Shown piece after piece: positions 1 to 5,217 of a DNA stretch of 5,252 bases; position 1 is the stretch's first letter, and each line of letters begins with the position of its first letter. A program made the translations under genes and the position numbers. Source of the stretch: Cyanobacteriota bacterium (GTDB lineage Bacteria; Cyanobacteriota; Cyanobacteriia; PCC-6307; Cyanobiaceae); the NCBI GenBank assembly GCA_026389255.1, contig JAPLIF010000074.1:1-5252 (forward strand), in the 5' to 3' direction. The notes beneath the pieces were generated by a model. It saw only the letters and a list, made by a program, of their open reading frames with translations, did no database searches and was not told where the DNA came from.

Positions 1-203
1 TCGTTGAGCTGCGCGGCTCGGGTGCCTACGACCACATCAAGGAACTGCTGGCCCAGGACTTCATCGAACGCAAACGTCAGAGCGACGGTCGATCGTTCTG
101 GCTGAGCCTGAGCGAGAAATTTCATCGCACTTTTGCGATCCGTCCCGAGGATGTTCCCAAGTCGCCCAGACCGGCGCCGGGCAGAACCTCCCCCCCGTCT
201 TAG
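1..203 (+). CDS. scpB: Segregation and condensation protein B, C-terminal fragment
   Basis: The frame starting at base 3 gives 66 residues and ends in TAG at 201-203; the 5' part lies outside the window. The stretch GSGAYDHIKELLAQDFI, followed by ERKRQSDGRSFWLSLSEKF, reads as the second winged-helix domain of cyanobacterial ScpB: a conserved Arg-Gly-Ser-Gly, a recognition-helix region ending in an aromatic Phe-Ile, and a basic beta-wing with Gly-Arg-Ser-Phe-Trp. ScpB is the kleisin-associated subunit of the SMC-ScpA-ScpB condensin that compacts and segregates the chromosome in the cytoplasm. After the domain there is a Pro/Arg-rich tail of about 20 residues with no predicted fold. YggT follows 30 bases downstream on the same strand, so the two may share a transcript. 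The family call rests on motif memory over a short fragment; another winged-helix protein is possible but less likely. Confidence 0.8.
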   Translation, partial: VELRGSGAYDHIKELLAQDFIERKRQSDGRSFWLSLSEKFHRTFAIRPEDVPKSPRPAPGRTSPPS

Positions 204-233
204 ATTCCAAGAACAATCAGTTTCCTTGGCTCC

Positions 234-527
234 ATGCCGATCTTTAGTCAGCTTGTGGACGTGCTGGCCCAGACCCTGATGATCTACTCGGTCGTCCTTC
301 TGATCCGGGTGCTGCTCAGCTGGTTCCCCAACCTGGATTGGGGCAGCAACCCCATTCTCAGCGGCATTAGCTCGATCACCGACCCCTACCTCAACCTCTT
401 CCGCGGCCTGATCCCTCCCCTTGGCGGCATCGATCTTTCGGCCTTTGTGGCCTTCCTGGCCCTCAACTTGGTGCAGAGTCTGCTGGAACAGGGGCGGATG
501 CTATTGGCCAGTTCTGGCCTGGGTTAA
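234..527 (+). CDS. YggT/YlmG family membrane protein
   Basis: This 97-residue protein has two hydrophobic segments, about residues 11-29 and 68-86, the usual hairpin layout of the YggT family. The hallmark after helix 1, RVLLSWFPN (residues 25-33), and the loop motif DPYLNLFRGLIPPLGGIDLS (50-69) leading into helix 2 are both present, and the length is typical. Family members sit in the plasma or thylakoid membrane. In cyanobacteria and plastids YlmG homologues are linked to nucleoid distribution and division, and in Firmicutes ylmG lies in the division-gene cluster. That fits the upstream scpB, but a role here is inferred. The ATG at 234 is the first start in frame after the scpB stop; no clear Shine-Dalgarno precedes it. 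The 3' end contains GGCCAG-tt-CTGGCC at 506-519, too tight a loop to be a convincing terminator. Confidence 0.92.
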   Translation: MPIFSQLVDVLAQTLMIYSVVLLIRVLLSWFPNLDWGSNPILSGISSITDPYLNLFRGLIPPLGGIDLSAFVAFLALNLVQSLLEQGRMLLASSGLG

Positions 528-615
528 ACCGGGCCCACCCAAGGATCGACCCCCAGCCCGCGGTTGCGCCCATCGATCCAAGCCTGCGATCATTCCATCC
601 AAGCCCACCATTCCA
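528..615. other. Convergent intergenic gap
   Basis: This lies between the 3' ends of the yggT gene and the minus-strand secreted-protein gene. It contains a GGGCCC palindrome at 531-536 and short direct repeats (listed separately). I see no stem followed by a T-run on either strand, so no intrinsic terminator can be called for either gene. Confidence 0.6.
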
Positions 616-617
616 TC
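576..617. repeat. Interleaved short direct repeats
   Basis: ATCCAAGCC occurs at 576-584 and 597-605 (period 21). CATTCCATC occurs at 591-599 and 609-617 (period 18). The two pairs interleave, so the stretch looks like a partly decayed tandem duplication of an 18-21 base unit. It ends at the stop codon of the minus-strand gene. Only the repeat itself is visible; no function is suggested. Confidence 0.5.
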
Positions 618-1113
618 AGGGAATCAGGGCCTCCTCCAGGGGCAGTAATTCCTGACCCGGTGCGGCACCGGTCCGTACCGGCGAATTGAAACCCCTGGCC
701 TTGGCACTGCGCACCGTGAAAGGACCTGGGGTGCCAGCCGGAACGGCCAGCCTCAGGGCGAAAGGCGACTGGCCAGGCGGAATATCCCCAATCGAGCCCA
801 GCCGGGTTCGGTTGGGGAGCACAGGTTCACCGCTGGCATCCAAAATCAAGGCGAAGACATCGGTGTCCCGCACGGTGCGAGAGCTGTTGTTGCTGACCTG
901 GCCCCGCAGGGCATAACAAGCAGCCCCGGAAGGACGGCGTAGCTGGGGCTGGCTTCCCACGTCCTCCACGGGGCAGGGTGCGACGGTCACCTCACTCAAT
1001 TGCATTTCCAGGGCCTGGGCCCTGGCCGGAGCACCCAGCCAGAGCCCCAGGAACAGCACCAGACCCGGCAGCAGGAGCCGCAGGGACCAGGTCCTTGGCA
1101 GAAGGTTGGGCAC
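616..1113 (-). CDS. Secreted beta-rich protein of unknown function
   Basis: This 165-residue protein has a signal peptide: basic Arg-7 and Arg-12, a Leu/Val/Phe core at about 13-27, and candidate cleavage sites after ARA (30-32) or AQA (32-34). The mature part has only two cysteines, Cys47 and Cys66, so a periplasmic or lumenal disulfide is plausible. Residues about 66-126 alternate as in a beta-sandwich, with an Asn-rich turn (GQVSNNSS), then ILDASGEPVLPN and IGDIPPGQSPFALRLAVPAG. This resembles FxLYD-like, immunoglobulin-type secreted domains, but that is only pattern similarity. I recognise it as a conserved cyanobacterial hypothetical and cannot assign a function. The start is GTG at 1113-1111, chosen because GAGGGA (plus-strand 1122-1127) sits about 8 bases upstream and the full signal peptide is kept. 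It follows the MazG-like gene by 39 bases on the same strand, suggesting one transcript. Confidence 0.8.
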   Translation of the reverse strand: MPNLLPRTWSLRLLLPGLVLFLGLWLGAPARAQALEMQLSEVTVAPCPVEDVGSQPQLRRPSGAACYALRGQVSNNSSRTVRDTDVFALILDASGEPVLPNRTRLGSIGDIPPGQSPFALRLAVPAGTPGPFTVRSAKARGFNSPVRTGAAPGQELLPLEEALIP

Positions 1114-1121
1114 CGCAACAG

Positions 1122-1127
1122 TCCCTC
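1122..1127 (-). promoter_or_regulatory. Shine-Dalgarno site for the secreted-protein gene
   Basis: Read on the minus strand this is GAGGGA, 8 bases before a GTG codon. It is the strongest ribosome-binding site on the minus strand in this window and supports the GTG as the real start over the internal GTG at residue 19. Confidence 0.5.
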
Positions 1128-1152
1128 AGTAGAACCAGGCTAGGGGGCTGCT

Positions 1153-1482
1153 TCAGCGGCAGTCGCCGCTGCCCGTAATCACATCCCGGGCCACCCGGCT
1201 GGCCAGCTTGGCCAGGTTGGCCTCGGCGATCTCATCGAGGCTGAGATGGAGCTCGGTGGCCAACTGGGACACGTACCAGAGCACATCCCCCAATTCGAGC
1301 CGAATGCCGGCCAGGGAGTCCGCATCAAAGGTCCCTCCTTGGTCGCGCAGCACCTTTTTCACCTTGTCCGCCACCTCACCCGATTCACCGCAGAGCCCCA
1401 GGGTGGGATAAATCGGGTTGACACCAGCATCGGGATAAAAGGCCGTTTCCCGGGAGCGACGCTGATAAGTGGCGAAGTCCAT
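1153..1482 (-). CDS. MazG-like nucleoside triphosphate pyrophosphohydrolase
   Basis: This is a 109-residue single-domain protein of the all-alpha NTP pyrophosphatase (MazG-like) superfamily. Enzymes of this fold hydrolyse (d)NTPs to NMP and pyrophosphate and help clear non-canonical nucleotides or tune nucleotide pools. Counting from the ATG start, the Mg2+-binding signature EXXE-26-EXXD is complete: Glu33 and Glu36 in GLCGESGEVADKVKK, then Glu63 and Asp66 in LELGDVLWYV. The N-terminus, DFATYQRRSRETAFYPDAG, is typical of this short subgroup. I start at the ATG at 1482-1480; a TTG two codons upstream (1488) is open but adds only two residues. No strong Shine-Dalgarno is visible. The preferred substrate cannot be read from sequence. 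It is divergent from pyk and probably leads a two-gene transcript with the secreted-protein gene. Confidence 0.88.
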   Translation of the reverse strand: MDFATYQRRSRETAFYPDAGVNPIYPTLGLCGESGEVADKVKKVLRDQGGTFDADSLAGIRLELGDVLWYVSQLATELHLSLDEIAEANLAKLASRVARDVITGSGDCR

Positions 1483-1540
1483 GGTCAACGGCAGCTTAAA
1501 GAGTCAGGATGGTAGTTTCCGGCTCCTATAGCAAGATCCC
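1483..1540. promoter_or_regulatory. Divergent mazG-pyk promoter region
   Basis: The two oppositely directed start codons are 58 bases apart, so both promoters should lie here or overlap the flanking coding ends. The most promoter-like element is the palindrome CTATAG at 1526-1531, giving TATAGC towards pyk and TATAGG towards mazG. As a -10 box for pyk it would start the transcript only a few bases before the ATG, a nearly leaderless mRNA. No good -35 hexamer stands at the right distance either way. Neither gene has a convincing Shine-Dalgarno. The position is firm; the element assignment is weak. Confidence 0.35.
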
Positions 1541-3325
1541 ATGGCCACGGTCGATCCGATGCGTCGTACCAAGATCGTGGCCACGATCGGCCCGGCCACC
1601 GAATCCAAGGAGGTGCTGCGCCAGCTGATTGAAGCGGGTGCCACCACCTTCCGGCTCAATTTTTCCCACGGCGACCACGAGGACCACGCCGAGCGCATCA
1701 CCACCATCCGCGAGGTGGCGCAGGAGATGGGGCTCCACATCGGCATTCTCCAGGATTTGCAGGGTCCGAAGATCCGCCTGGGGCGCTTTGAAGCGGGCCC
1801 GATTTCCCTGGCCACCGGCGATGCCTTCACCCTCACCTCACGGCAGGTGAGCTGCAACCAGTCCATCGCCACCGTGACCTACGACAAACTGGCCGAGGAG
1901 GTTCACAATGGCTGCCGCATCCTGCTCGACGATGGCCGGGTTGAGATGGTGGTCGAGAATGTCGACCAGGCCGATCAAAGCCTCCACTGCCGCGTCACGG
2001 TCGGCGGAGTGCTTTCCAACAACAAGGGGGTCAATTTCCCCGATGTGCAGCTGTCCATCAGGGCTCTTACCCCGAAAGACCGCCGGGACCTCGCCTTTGG
2101 TCTGCAGCAGGGGGTCGACTGGGTCGCCCTCAGCTTCGTGCGCAATCCCTCGGACATGCAGGAGATCAAGGATCTGATCCACAGCCACGGTTGCAGCACA
2201 CCGGTGGTGGCCAAAATCGAAAAATTCGAGGCCATTGATTCCATCGATGCCATCTTGCCCCTGTGCGATGGCGTCATGGTGGCCCGGGGCGATCTGGGCG
2301 TGGAGATGCCCGCCGAAGAAGTCCCTTTGCTGCAAAAGGAACTGATCCGCAAGGCCAACAGCCTGGGCATCCCGATCATCACCGCCACCCAGATGCTCGA
2401 TTCGATGGCCAGCTGCCCCCGACCCACCCGGGCCGAAGTCAGTGACGTGGCCAACGCCATCCTGGATGGCACCGACGCGGTCATGCTCTCCAACGAAACC
2501 GCCGTAGGCGACTACCCAGTGGAAGCGGTGGCCACCATGGCGCGCATCGCCCGGCGCATCGAGCGCGACTATCCCCTGAGGATCCTCGATGGCCAGATGG
2601 CTACCACCATTCCCAACGCCATCAGCCAGGCGGTGAGCAGCATTGCCCGCCAACTCAACGCCGCCGCCATCCTGCCCCTCACCAAGTCGGGATCGACCGC
2701 CCGCAACGTCAGCAAATTCCGCCCCAGCACCCCCATCCTGGCGATTACCAGTGAGGAGACCGTGGCCCGCCAGCTGCAGTTGGTCTGGGGTGTGAACCCC
2801 CTGCTGATCCCCGAACAACCCTCCACCGCCAGCACCTTCACCCTGGCCATGGGGGTGGCCCAGCAGAACGGCCTGTTGCGGGAGGGCGATCTGGTGGTGG
2901 AAACGGCCGGCACCCTGGAAGGGGTCAGCGGCTCCACCGATCTGGTGAAAGTGGGCATCGTCTCGGCGGTGCTGGGACGGGGGATCGGCATCGGTACGGG
3001 TTCGGTGAGCGGCAAGGTGCATCTGGCCAACTCCCCCGAGGAGGCAGACCGCCTCGAAAATGGCGAGATCCTTGTGGTGCGTGAAACCAATGCCGCCTAT
3101 CTGGACGCCATCCGTAAAGCCAAAGGGGTGATTGTGGAAGAAGAGGGGCCCCAGGGTCCCACAGCGTCCGTCGCCGAACGGCTCGGTGTGCCGGTGATTG
3201 TGGGCGTCGCCAACGCGATGCTGCATCTGAGACAGGGGGAAATTGTGACCCTGGAATTGCTGCAGGGAGTGGTCCATCGCGACGCCCGGAACCCCAACAC
3301 CCCCTCTGCCGCGTCCATCCTGTAG
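1541..3325 (+). CDS. pyk: Pyruvate kinase with extra C-terminal domain
   Basis: Transfers phosphate from phosphoenolpyruvate to ADP, the last step of glycolysis, in the cytoplasm, normally as a tetramer. All 594 residues are in frame. The barrel shows TKIVATIGPA (10-19), LNFSHG (39-44), QDLQGPKIRLG (71-81), the active-site signature VVAKIEKFEAID with Lys225 and Glu227, the metal ligand Asp251 in VARGDLGVEMP, and Thr283 in TATQMLDSM. The B domain is about 82-180, and the regulatory C domain about 360-470 with TKSGSTARNVSKFRP. Residues about 485-575 form an added PEP-utilizer-type mobile domain, as in Bacillus and cyanobacterial enzymes, which explains the length above the roughly 470 residues of short forms. 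Lys77 in GPKIR suggests K+-independent catalysis (family knowledge). The ATG at 1541 is preferred; Met7 (1559) is an alternative. The permease gene follows after 18 bases. Confidence 0.97.
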   Translation: MATVDPMRRTKIVATIGPATESKEVLRQLIEAGATTFRLNFSHGDHEDHAERITTIREVAQEMGLHIGILQDLQGPKIRLGRFEAGPISLATGDAFTLTSRQVSCNQSIATVTYDKLAEEVHNGCRILLDDGRVEMVVENVDQADQSLHCRVTVGGVLSNNKGVNFPDVQLSIRALTPKDRRDLAFGLQQGVDWVALSFVRNPSDMQEIKDLIHSHGCSTPVVAKIEKFEAIDSIDAILPLCDGVMVARGDLGVEMPAEEVPLLQKELIRKANSLGIPIITATQMLDSMASCPRPTRAEVSDVANAILDGTDAVMLSNETAVGDYPVEAVATMARIARRIERDYPLRILDGQMATTIPNAISQAVSSIARQLNAAAILPLTKSGSTARNVSKFRPSTPILAITSEETVARQLQLVWGVNPLLIPEQPSTASTFTLAMGVAQQNGLLREGDLVVETAGTLEGVSGSTDLVKVGIVSAVLGRGIGIGTGSVSGKVHLANSPEEADRLENGEILVVRETNAAYLDAIRKAKGVIVEEEGPQGPTASVAERLGVPVIVGVANAMLHLRQGEIVTLELLQGVVHRDARNPNTPSAASIL

Positions 3326-3343
3326 GCACTGTTTCGATCCCCC

Positions 3344-4573
3344 ATGCCCCGCCGTCTCCCCCTGCGGGAAACCATCAGCATGGCCCTCACCACGCTGCAG
3401 GCCAATCGGCTGCGCAGCCTGCTGACCATGCTGGGCATCGTGATCGGCAATGCCTCCGTCATCACGTTGGTGGGGGTCGGCCGGGGAGCCCAGAATCTGG
3501 CGGAAGGCCAGCTGAGCACCCTGGGGGCCAATGTGCTGTTCGTGGTGCCCGGCCGCAACGACACCCGCCGCCAGGGCATTGATTCCCCCAAAACCCTGGT
3601 GCTCGAAGACGCCAAGGCGATTGGCGAACAGGTGCCAAGTGTGCGCCAGGTGGCCCCCCAGATCACCCTCAGCGAGGTGGTTCAATCCGGTTCGTTGAGT
3701 GCCACCGCCACCGTCTCCGGCGTGACACCCGAATTTCTGCCTGTGCGCAGTTTCGAGATGGCCCAGGGCCGGTTCATCAACGCCAACGACATCTCCGGGT
3801 CCCGCATGGTCACGGTGATCGGCCCGGACCTGCGCGACAAACTCCTCCCCACCGGTGACGCCATCGGCCGCCAGCTCCGCATCCGCGATCAAACCTTTGA
3901 GGTGATCGGCGTGCTGCAGGCCAAGGGAGCGGTCTTCGGCTCCAACCAGGACGAGGCGGCCTATCTCCCCCTGGGCACCATGGTGAGCCGCCTCAGCGGC
4001 CGCGACCCAACCTATGGGGTCAACCTCAGCTTCATCAGCGTGGAGGCCATCAACGCCAAAAATACCGGAGCTGCCGCCTTCCAGATCACCAATCTGCTGC
4101 GCCAGCGCCACCGCATCCTGGCGGAAGATGATTTCGCCGTGCGCTCCCAGAAGGATGCCCTGGCGATCGTCGGCAAGATCACCGGTGGACTCACCTTGAT
4201 GCTGGCCGCCATCGGAGCCGTCTCCCTGTTGGTGGGCGGCATTGGCATCATGAACATCATGTTGGTGTCGGTGAGTGAGCGCACCGAAGAAATCGGCCTG
4301 CGTAAGGCCCTTGGGGCCCGTCCCAGTGACCTGATGCTGCAGTTCCTGGTCGAATCGCTGGTCCTGGCCAGTCTTGGTGGGGTGATTGGCAGCGCCCTTG
4401 GCCTGGGCACCATCGCCATGGTGGCGGCCTTCACGCCCCTACCGGCCGCCATTGAAGCCTCCACGGTGCTGACCACCGTGCTGTTGTCAGGATCGATCGG
4501 CCTGTTCTTTGGCGTGGTACCGGCCCGGCGAGCCGCAAGCCTCGATCCCATCGTGGCCCTCCGCAGCCTCTGA
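3344..4573 (+). CDS. MacB/FtsX-type ABC transporter permease
   Basis: This 409-residue inner-membrane protein has the MacB-like order: a cytoplasmic N-terminus with an amphipathic stretch, a first helix at about 26-47 (TMLGIVIGNASVITLVGVG), a large periplasmic domain at about 48-275 with LGANVLFVVPG (60-70) and GVTPEFLPVRSFEMAQGRF, then three helices at about 281-308, 335-363 and 374-394. The FtsX-domain hallmark GGIGIMNIMLVSVSERTEEI continues to GLRKALGA (298-325), and the C-terminus ends PARRAASLDPIVALR. In such transporters the permease couples ATP hydrolysis to mechanical work on a periplasmic substrate or an outer-membrane partner, exporting macrolides, lipoproteins or peptides. No ATP-binding motifs occur in this protein, so the ATPase must be encoded elsewhere. 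The substrate is unknown. It starts 18 bases after pyk with no terminator between, so co-transcription is likely. The ATG at 3344 has no obvious Shine-Dalgarno; Met13 is an alternative. Confidence 0.93.
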   Translation: MPRRLPLRETISMALTTLQANRLRSLLTMLGIVIGNASVITLVGVGRGAQNLAEGQLSTLGANVLFVVPGRNDTRRQGIDSPKTLVLEDAKAIGEQVPSVRQVAPQITLSEVVQSGSLSATATVSGVTPEFLPVRSFEMAQGRFINANDISGSRMVTVIGPDLRDKLLPTGDAIGRQLRIRDQTFEVIGVLQAKGAVFGSNQDEAAYLPLGTMVSRLSGRDPTYGVNLSFISVEAINAKNTGAAAFQITNLLRQRHRILAEDDFAVRSQKDALAIVGKITGGLTLMLAAIGAVSLLVGGIGIMNIMLVSVSERTEEIGLRKALGARPSDLMLQFLVESLVLASLGGVIGSALGLGTIAMVAAFTPLPAAIEASTVLTTVLLSGSIGLFFGVVPARRAASLDPIVALRSL

Positions 4574-4768
4574 GTCAGGGGCGAAGCGCAGTCAGCAGGG
4601 AGCTGGCCCACCATGAGGCGCCTGTCATCGCGTATGGCTTGCCACAAGAACGCAACGTTGGCAAGGGCCACGAATGAAAAAATCATGAAGACCCCAAAAA
4701 GGTCTCCTTTGCCACCACCACCCTGCAAGCAGTAATGGCTAGATGGGTTACCCCTGAAGCGAACGACG
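4574..4768. other. Gap after the permease with small inverted repeats
   Basis: This 195-base stretch is less GC-rich than the genes around it. It holds CTTGCCA/TGGCAAG (4638-4644 and 4659-4665, 14-base loop) and AGACC/GGTCT (4689-4693 and 4701-4705, 7-base loop). Neither is followed by a T-run on the plus strand, so no intrinsic terminator for the permease gene is called. On the minus strand the second stem is followed six bases later by six T residues, a weak terminator-like arrangement. A minus-strand reading at about 4608-4728 encodes a plausible membrane helix (see findings). A 39-codon plus-strand reading at 4613 shows no protein-like features. Confidence 0.5.
4638..4665. repeat. Inverted repeat, 7-base arms
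   Basis: The arms CTTGCCA (4638-4644) and TGGCAAG (4659-4665) are exact reverse complements around a 14-base loop. The element lies 65 bases after the permease stop codon. It could be a weak hairpin in the permease 3' untranslated region. Without a following T-run it is not a canonical terminator, and arms this short can occur by chance. Confidence 0.35.
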
Positions 4769-5149
4769 TTGGAGCGGACCGTCCTTTCTGATCTGGAGAC
4801 CGCTATTCTTGAGATTGAAGAGGATCCTGGCGTCGGCGACCTCGTCTGCAGCTACCGCAATGGCTCAGATCGCATGGTGATCCTGCGGTGCCTGGGCCCG
4901 GAGGGATTCTTTCTGGAACGGGTGGTGTTTCCCTTCGAAATGCTCAACTTCAACTGTCCCAAGGACAGCGAAGTCAAGATCTGGACCCATGGCCTCGGCG
5001 GGCCCGAACTGGTCGAGTCCCTCAAGGCCGATGACCTGATCCTGGATTCCAAAACCCAAGCCATAGCCACGGCAACCGCCTCCGAACCCGGATTGATGGG
5101 CGACTTCATGGAGTCCGCAACCAGCACCCCCTGGCTGCGCACCCCCTGA
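4769..5149 (+). CDS. DUF1830 family protein
   Basis: This 126-residue soluble protein carries the DUF1830 core at about residues 25-91: LVCSYRNGSDRMVILRC, then GFFLERVVFPFEMLNFNCP, which matches the family pattern of Cys-x-Tyr-x-Asn, an aromatic-Glu-Arg-Val-Val-Phe-Pro centre and a following beta-strand. The family is largely restricted to cyanobacteria and has no established function. The first about 24 residues are acidic. The last about 35 (from LDSKTQAIATATASEPG) are Ala/Thr/Ser/Pro-rich and probably disordered, beyond the usual core. There is no signal peptide or membrane segment. No ATG exists in frame between the stop at 4733-4735 and the core, so TTG at 4769 is the likeliest start, without a clear Shine-Dalgarno; CTG at 4754 is the only other upstream option. 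The 195-base gap before it suggests its own promoter, which I could not locate. Confidence 0.8.
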   Translation: MERTVLSDLETAILEIEEDPGVGDLVCSYRNGSDRMVILRCLGPEGFFLERVVFPFEMLNFNCPKDSEVKIWTHGLGGPELVESLKADDLILDSKTQAIATATASEPGLMGDFMESATSTPWLRTP

Positions 5150-5150
5150 A

Positions 5151-5217
5151 AATAAGTCCAGGAGTCAGCGGATGCCACCGGGTCCCCTTTACACTTATTC
5201 AAAATCGCTTGGACCCG
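5151..5217 (+). repeat. Two interlocking inverted repeats upstream of 5218
   Basis: AATAAGT (5151-5157) pairs exactly with ACTTATT (5193-5199), and CGGGTCC (5179-5185) pairs exactly with GGACCCG (5211-5217). The order is A-B-A'-B', so the two stems cannot nest and would form either a pseudoknot or two alternative folds. The last arm ends directly at the ATG at 5218. Arms of 7 bases can arise by chance, so a regulatory role is only a possibility. Confidence 0.35.
5190..5195 (+). promoter_or_regulatory. Possible -10 box for the gene at 5218
   Basis: TACACT matches the TAnnnT core of a -10 hexamer and lies in the most AT-rich stretch of the window's right end, 22 bases before the ATG at 5218. 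No recognisable -35 hexamer stands 16-18 bases upstream. The spacing is plausible for a short leader, but the call is weak. Confidence 0.2.

Noticed and set aside
506..519. GGCCAG-tt-CTGGCC as a yggT terminator
   Set aside because: The loop is only two bases, it lies before the stop codon, and no T-run follows.
421..648. 75-codon plus-strand frame overlapping the yggT 3' end
   Set aside because: It is out of frame with the well-supported yggT gene, is Trp/Pro/Cys-rich, and has no family motif.
1838..4111. A 757-codon open frame on the minus strand antisense to pyk and the permease gene
   Set aside because: The translation is rich in His, Gly, Asp and Gln with no recognisable motifs, as expected from the antisense of GC-rich codons, while both plus-strand genes are clearly real.
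4012..4607. Continuation of the minus-strand frame from 4728 into the permease gene
   Set aside because: It is Arg/Pro/Thr/Ser-rich with no structure and lies entirely antisense to the conserved FtsX domain. Only the first about 40 codons, in the gap, merit attention.
4689..4705. AGACC-7-GGTCT as an intrinsic terminator for the permease gene
   Set aside because: The stem is only 5 bases and on the plus strand is followed by CCTTTG with no T-run. It is more than 110 bases past the stop.
4732..4751. GTA...TAC as an NtcA-type nitrogen-control site
   Set aside because: The spacer is 14 bases, where the NtcA consensus needs 8.
4735..4791. ATG 4735 as the start of the DUF1830 gene
   Set aside because: It is in a different frame and meets TGA after 18 codons.
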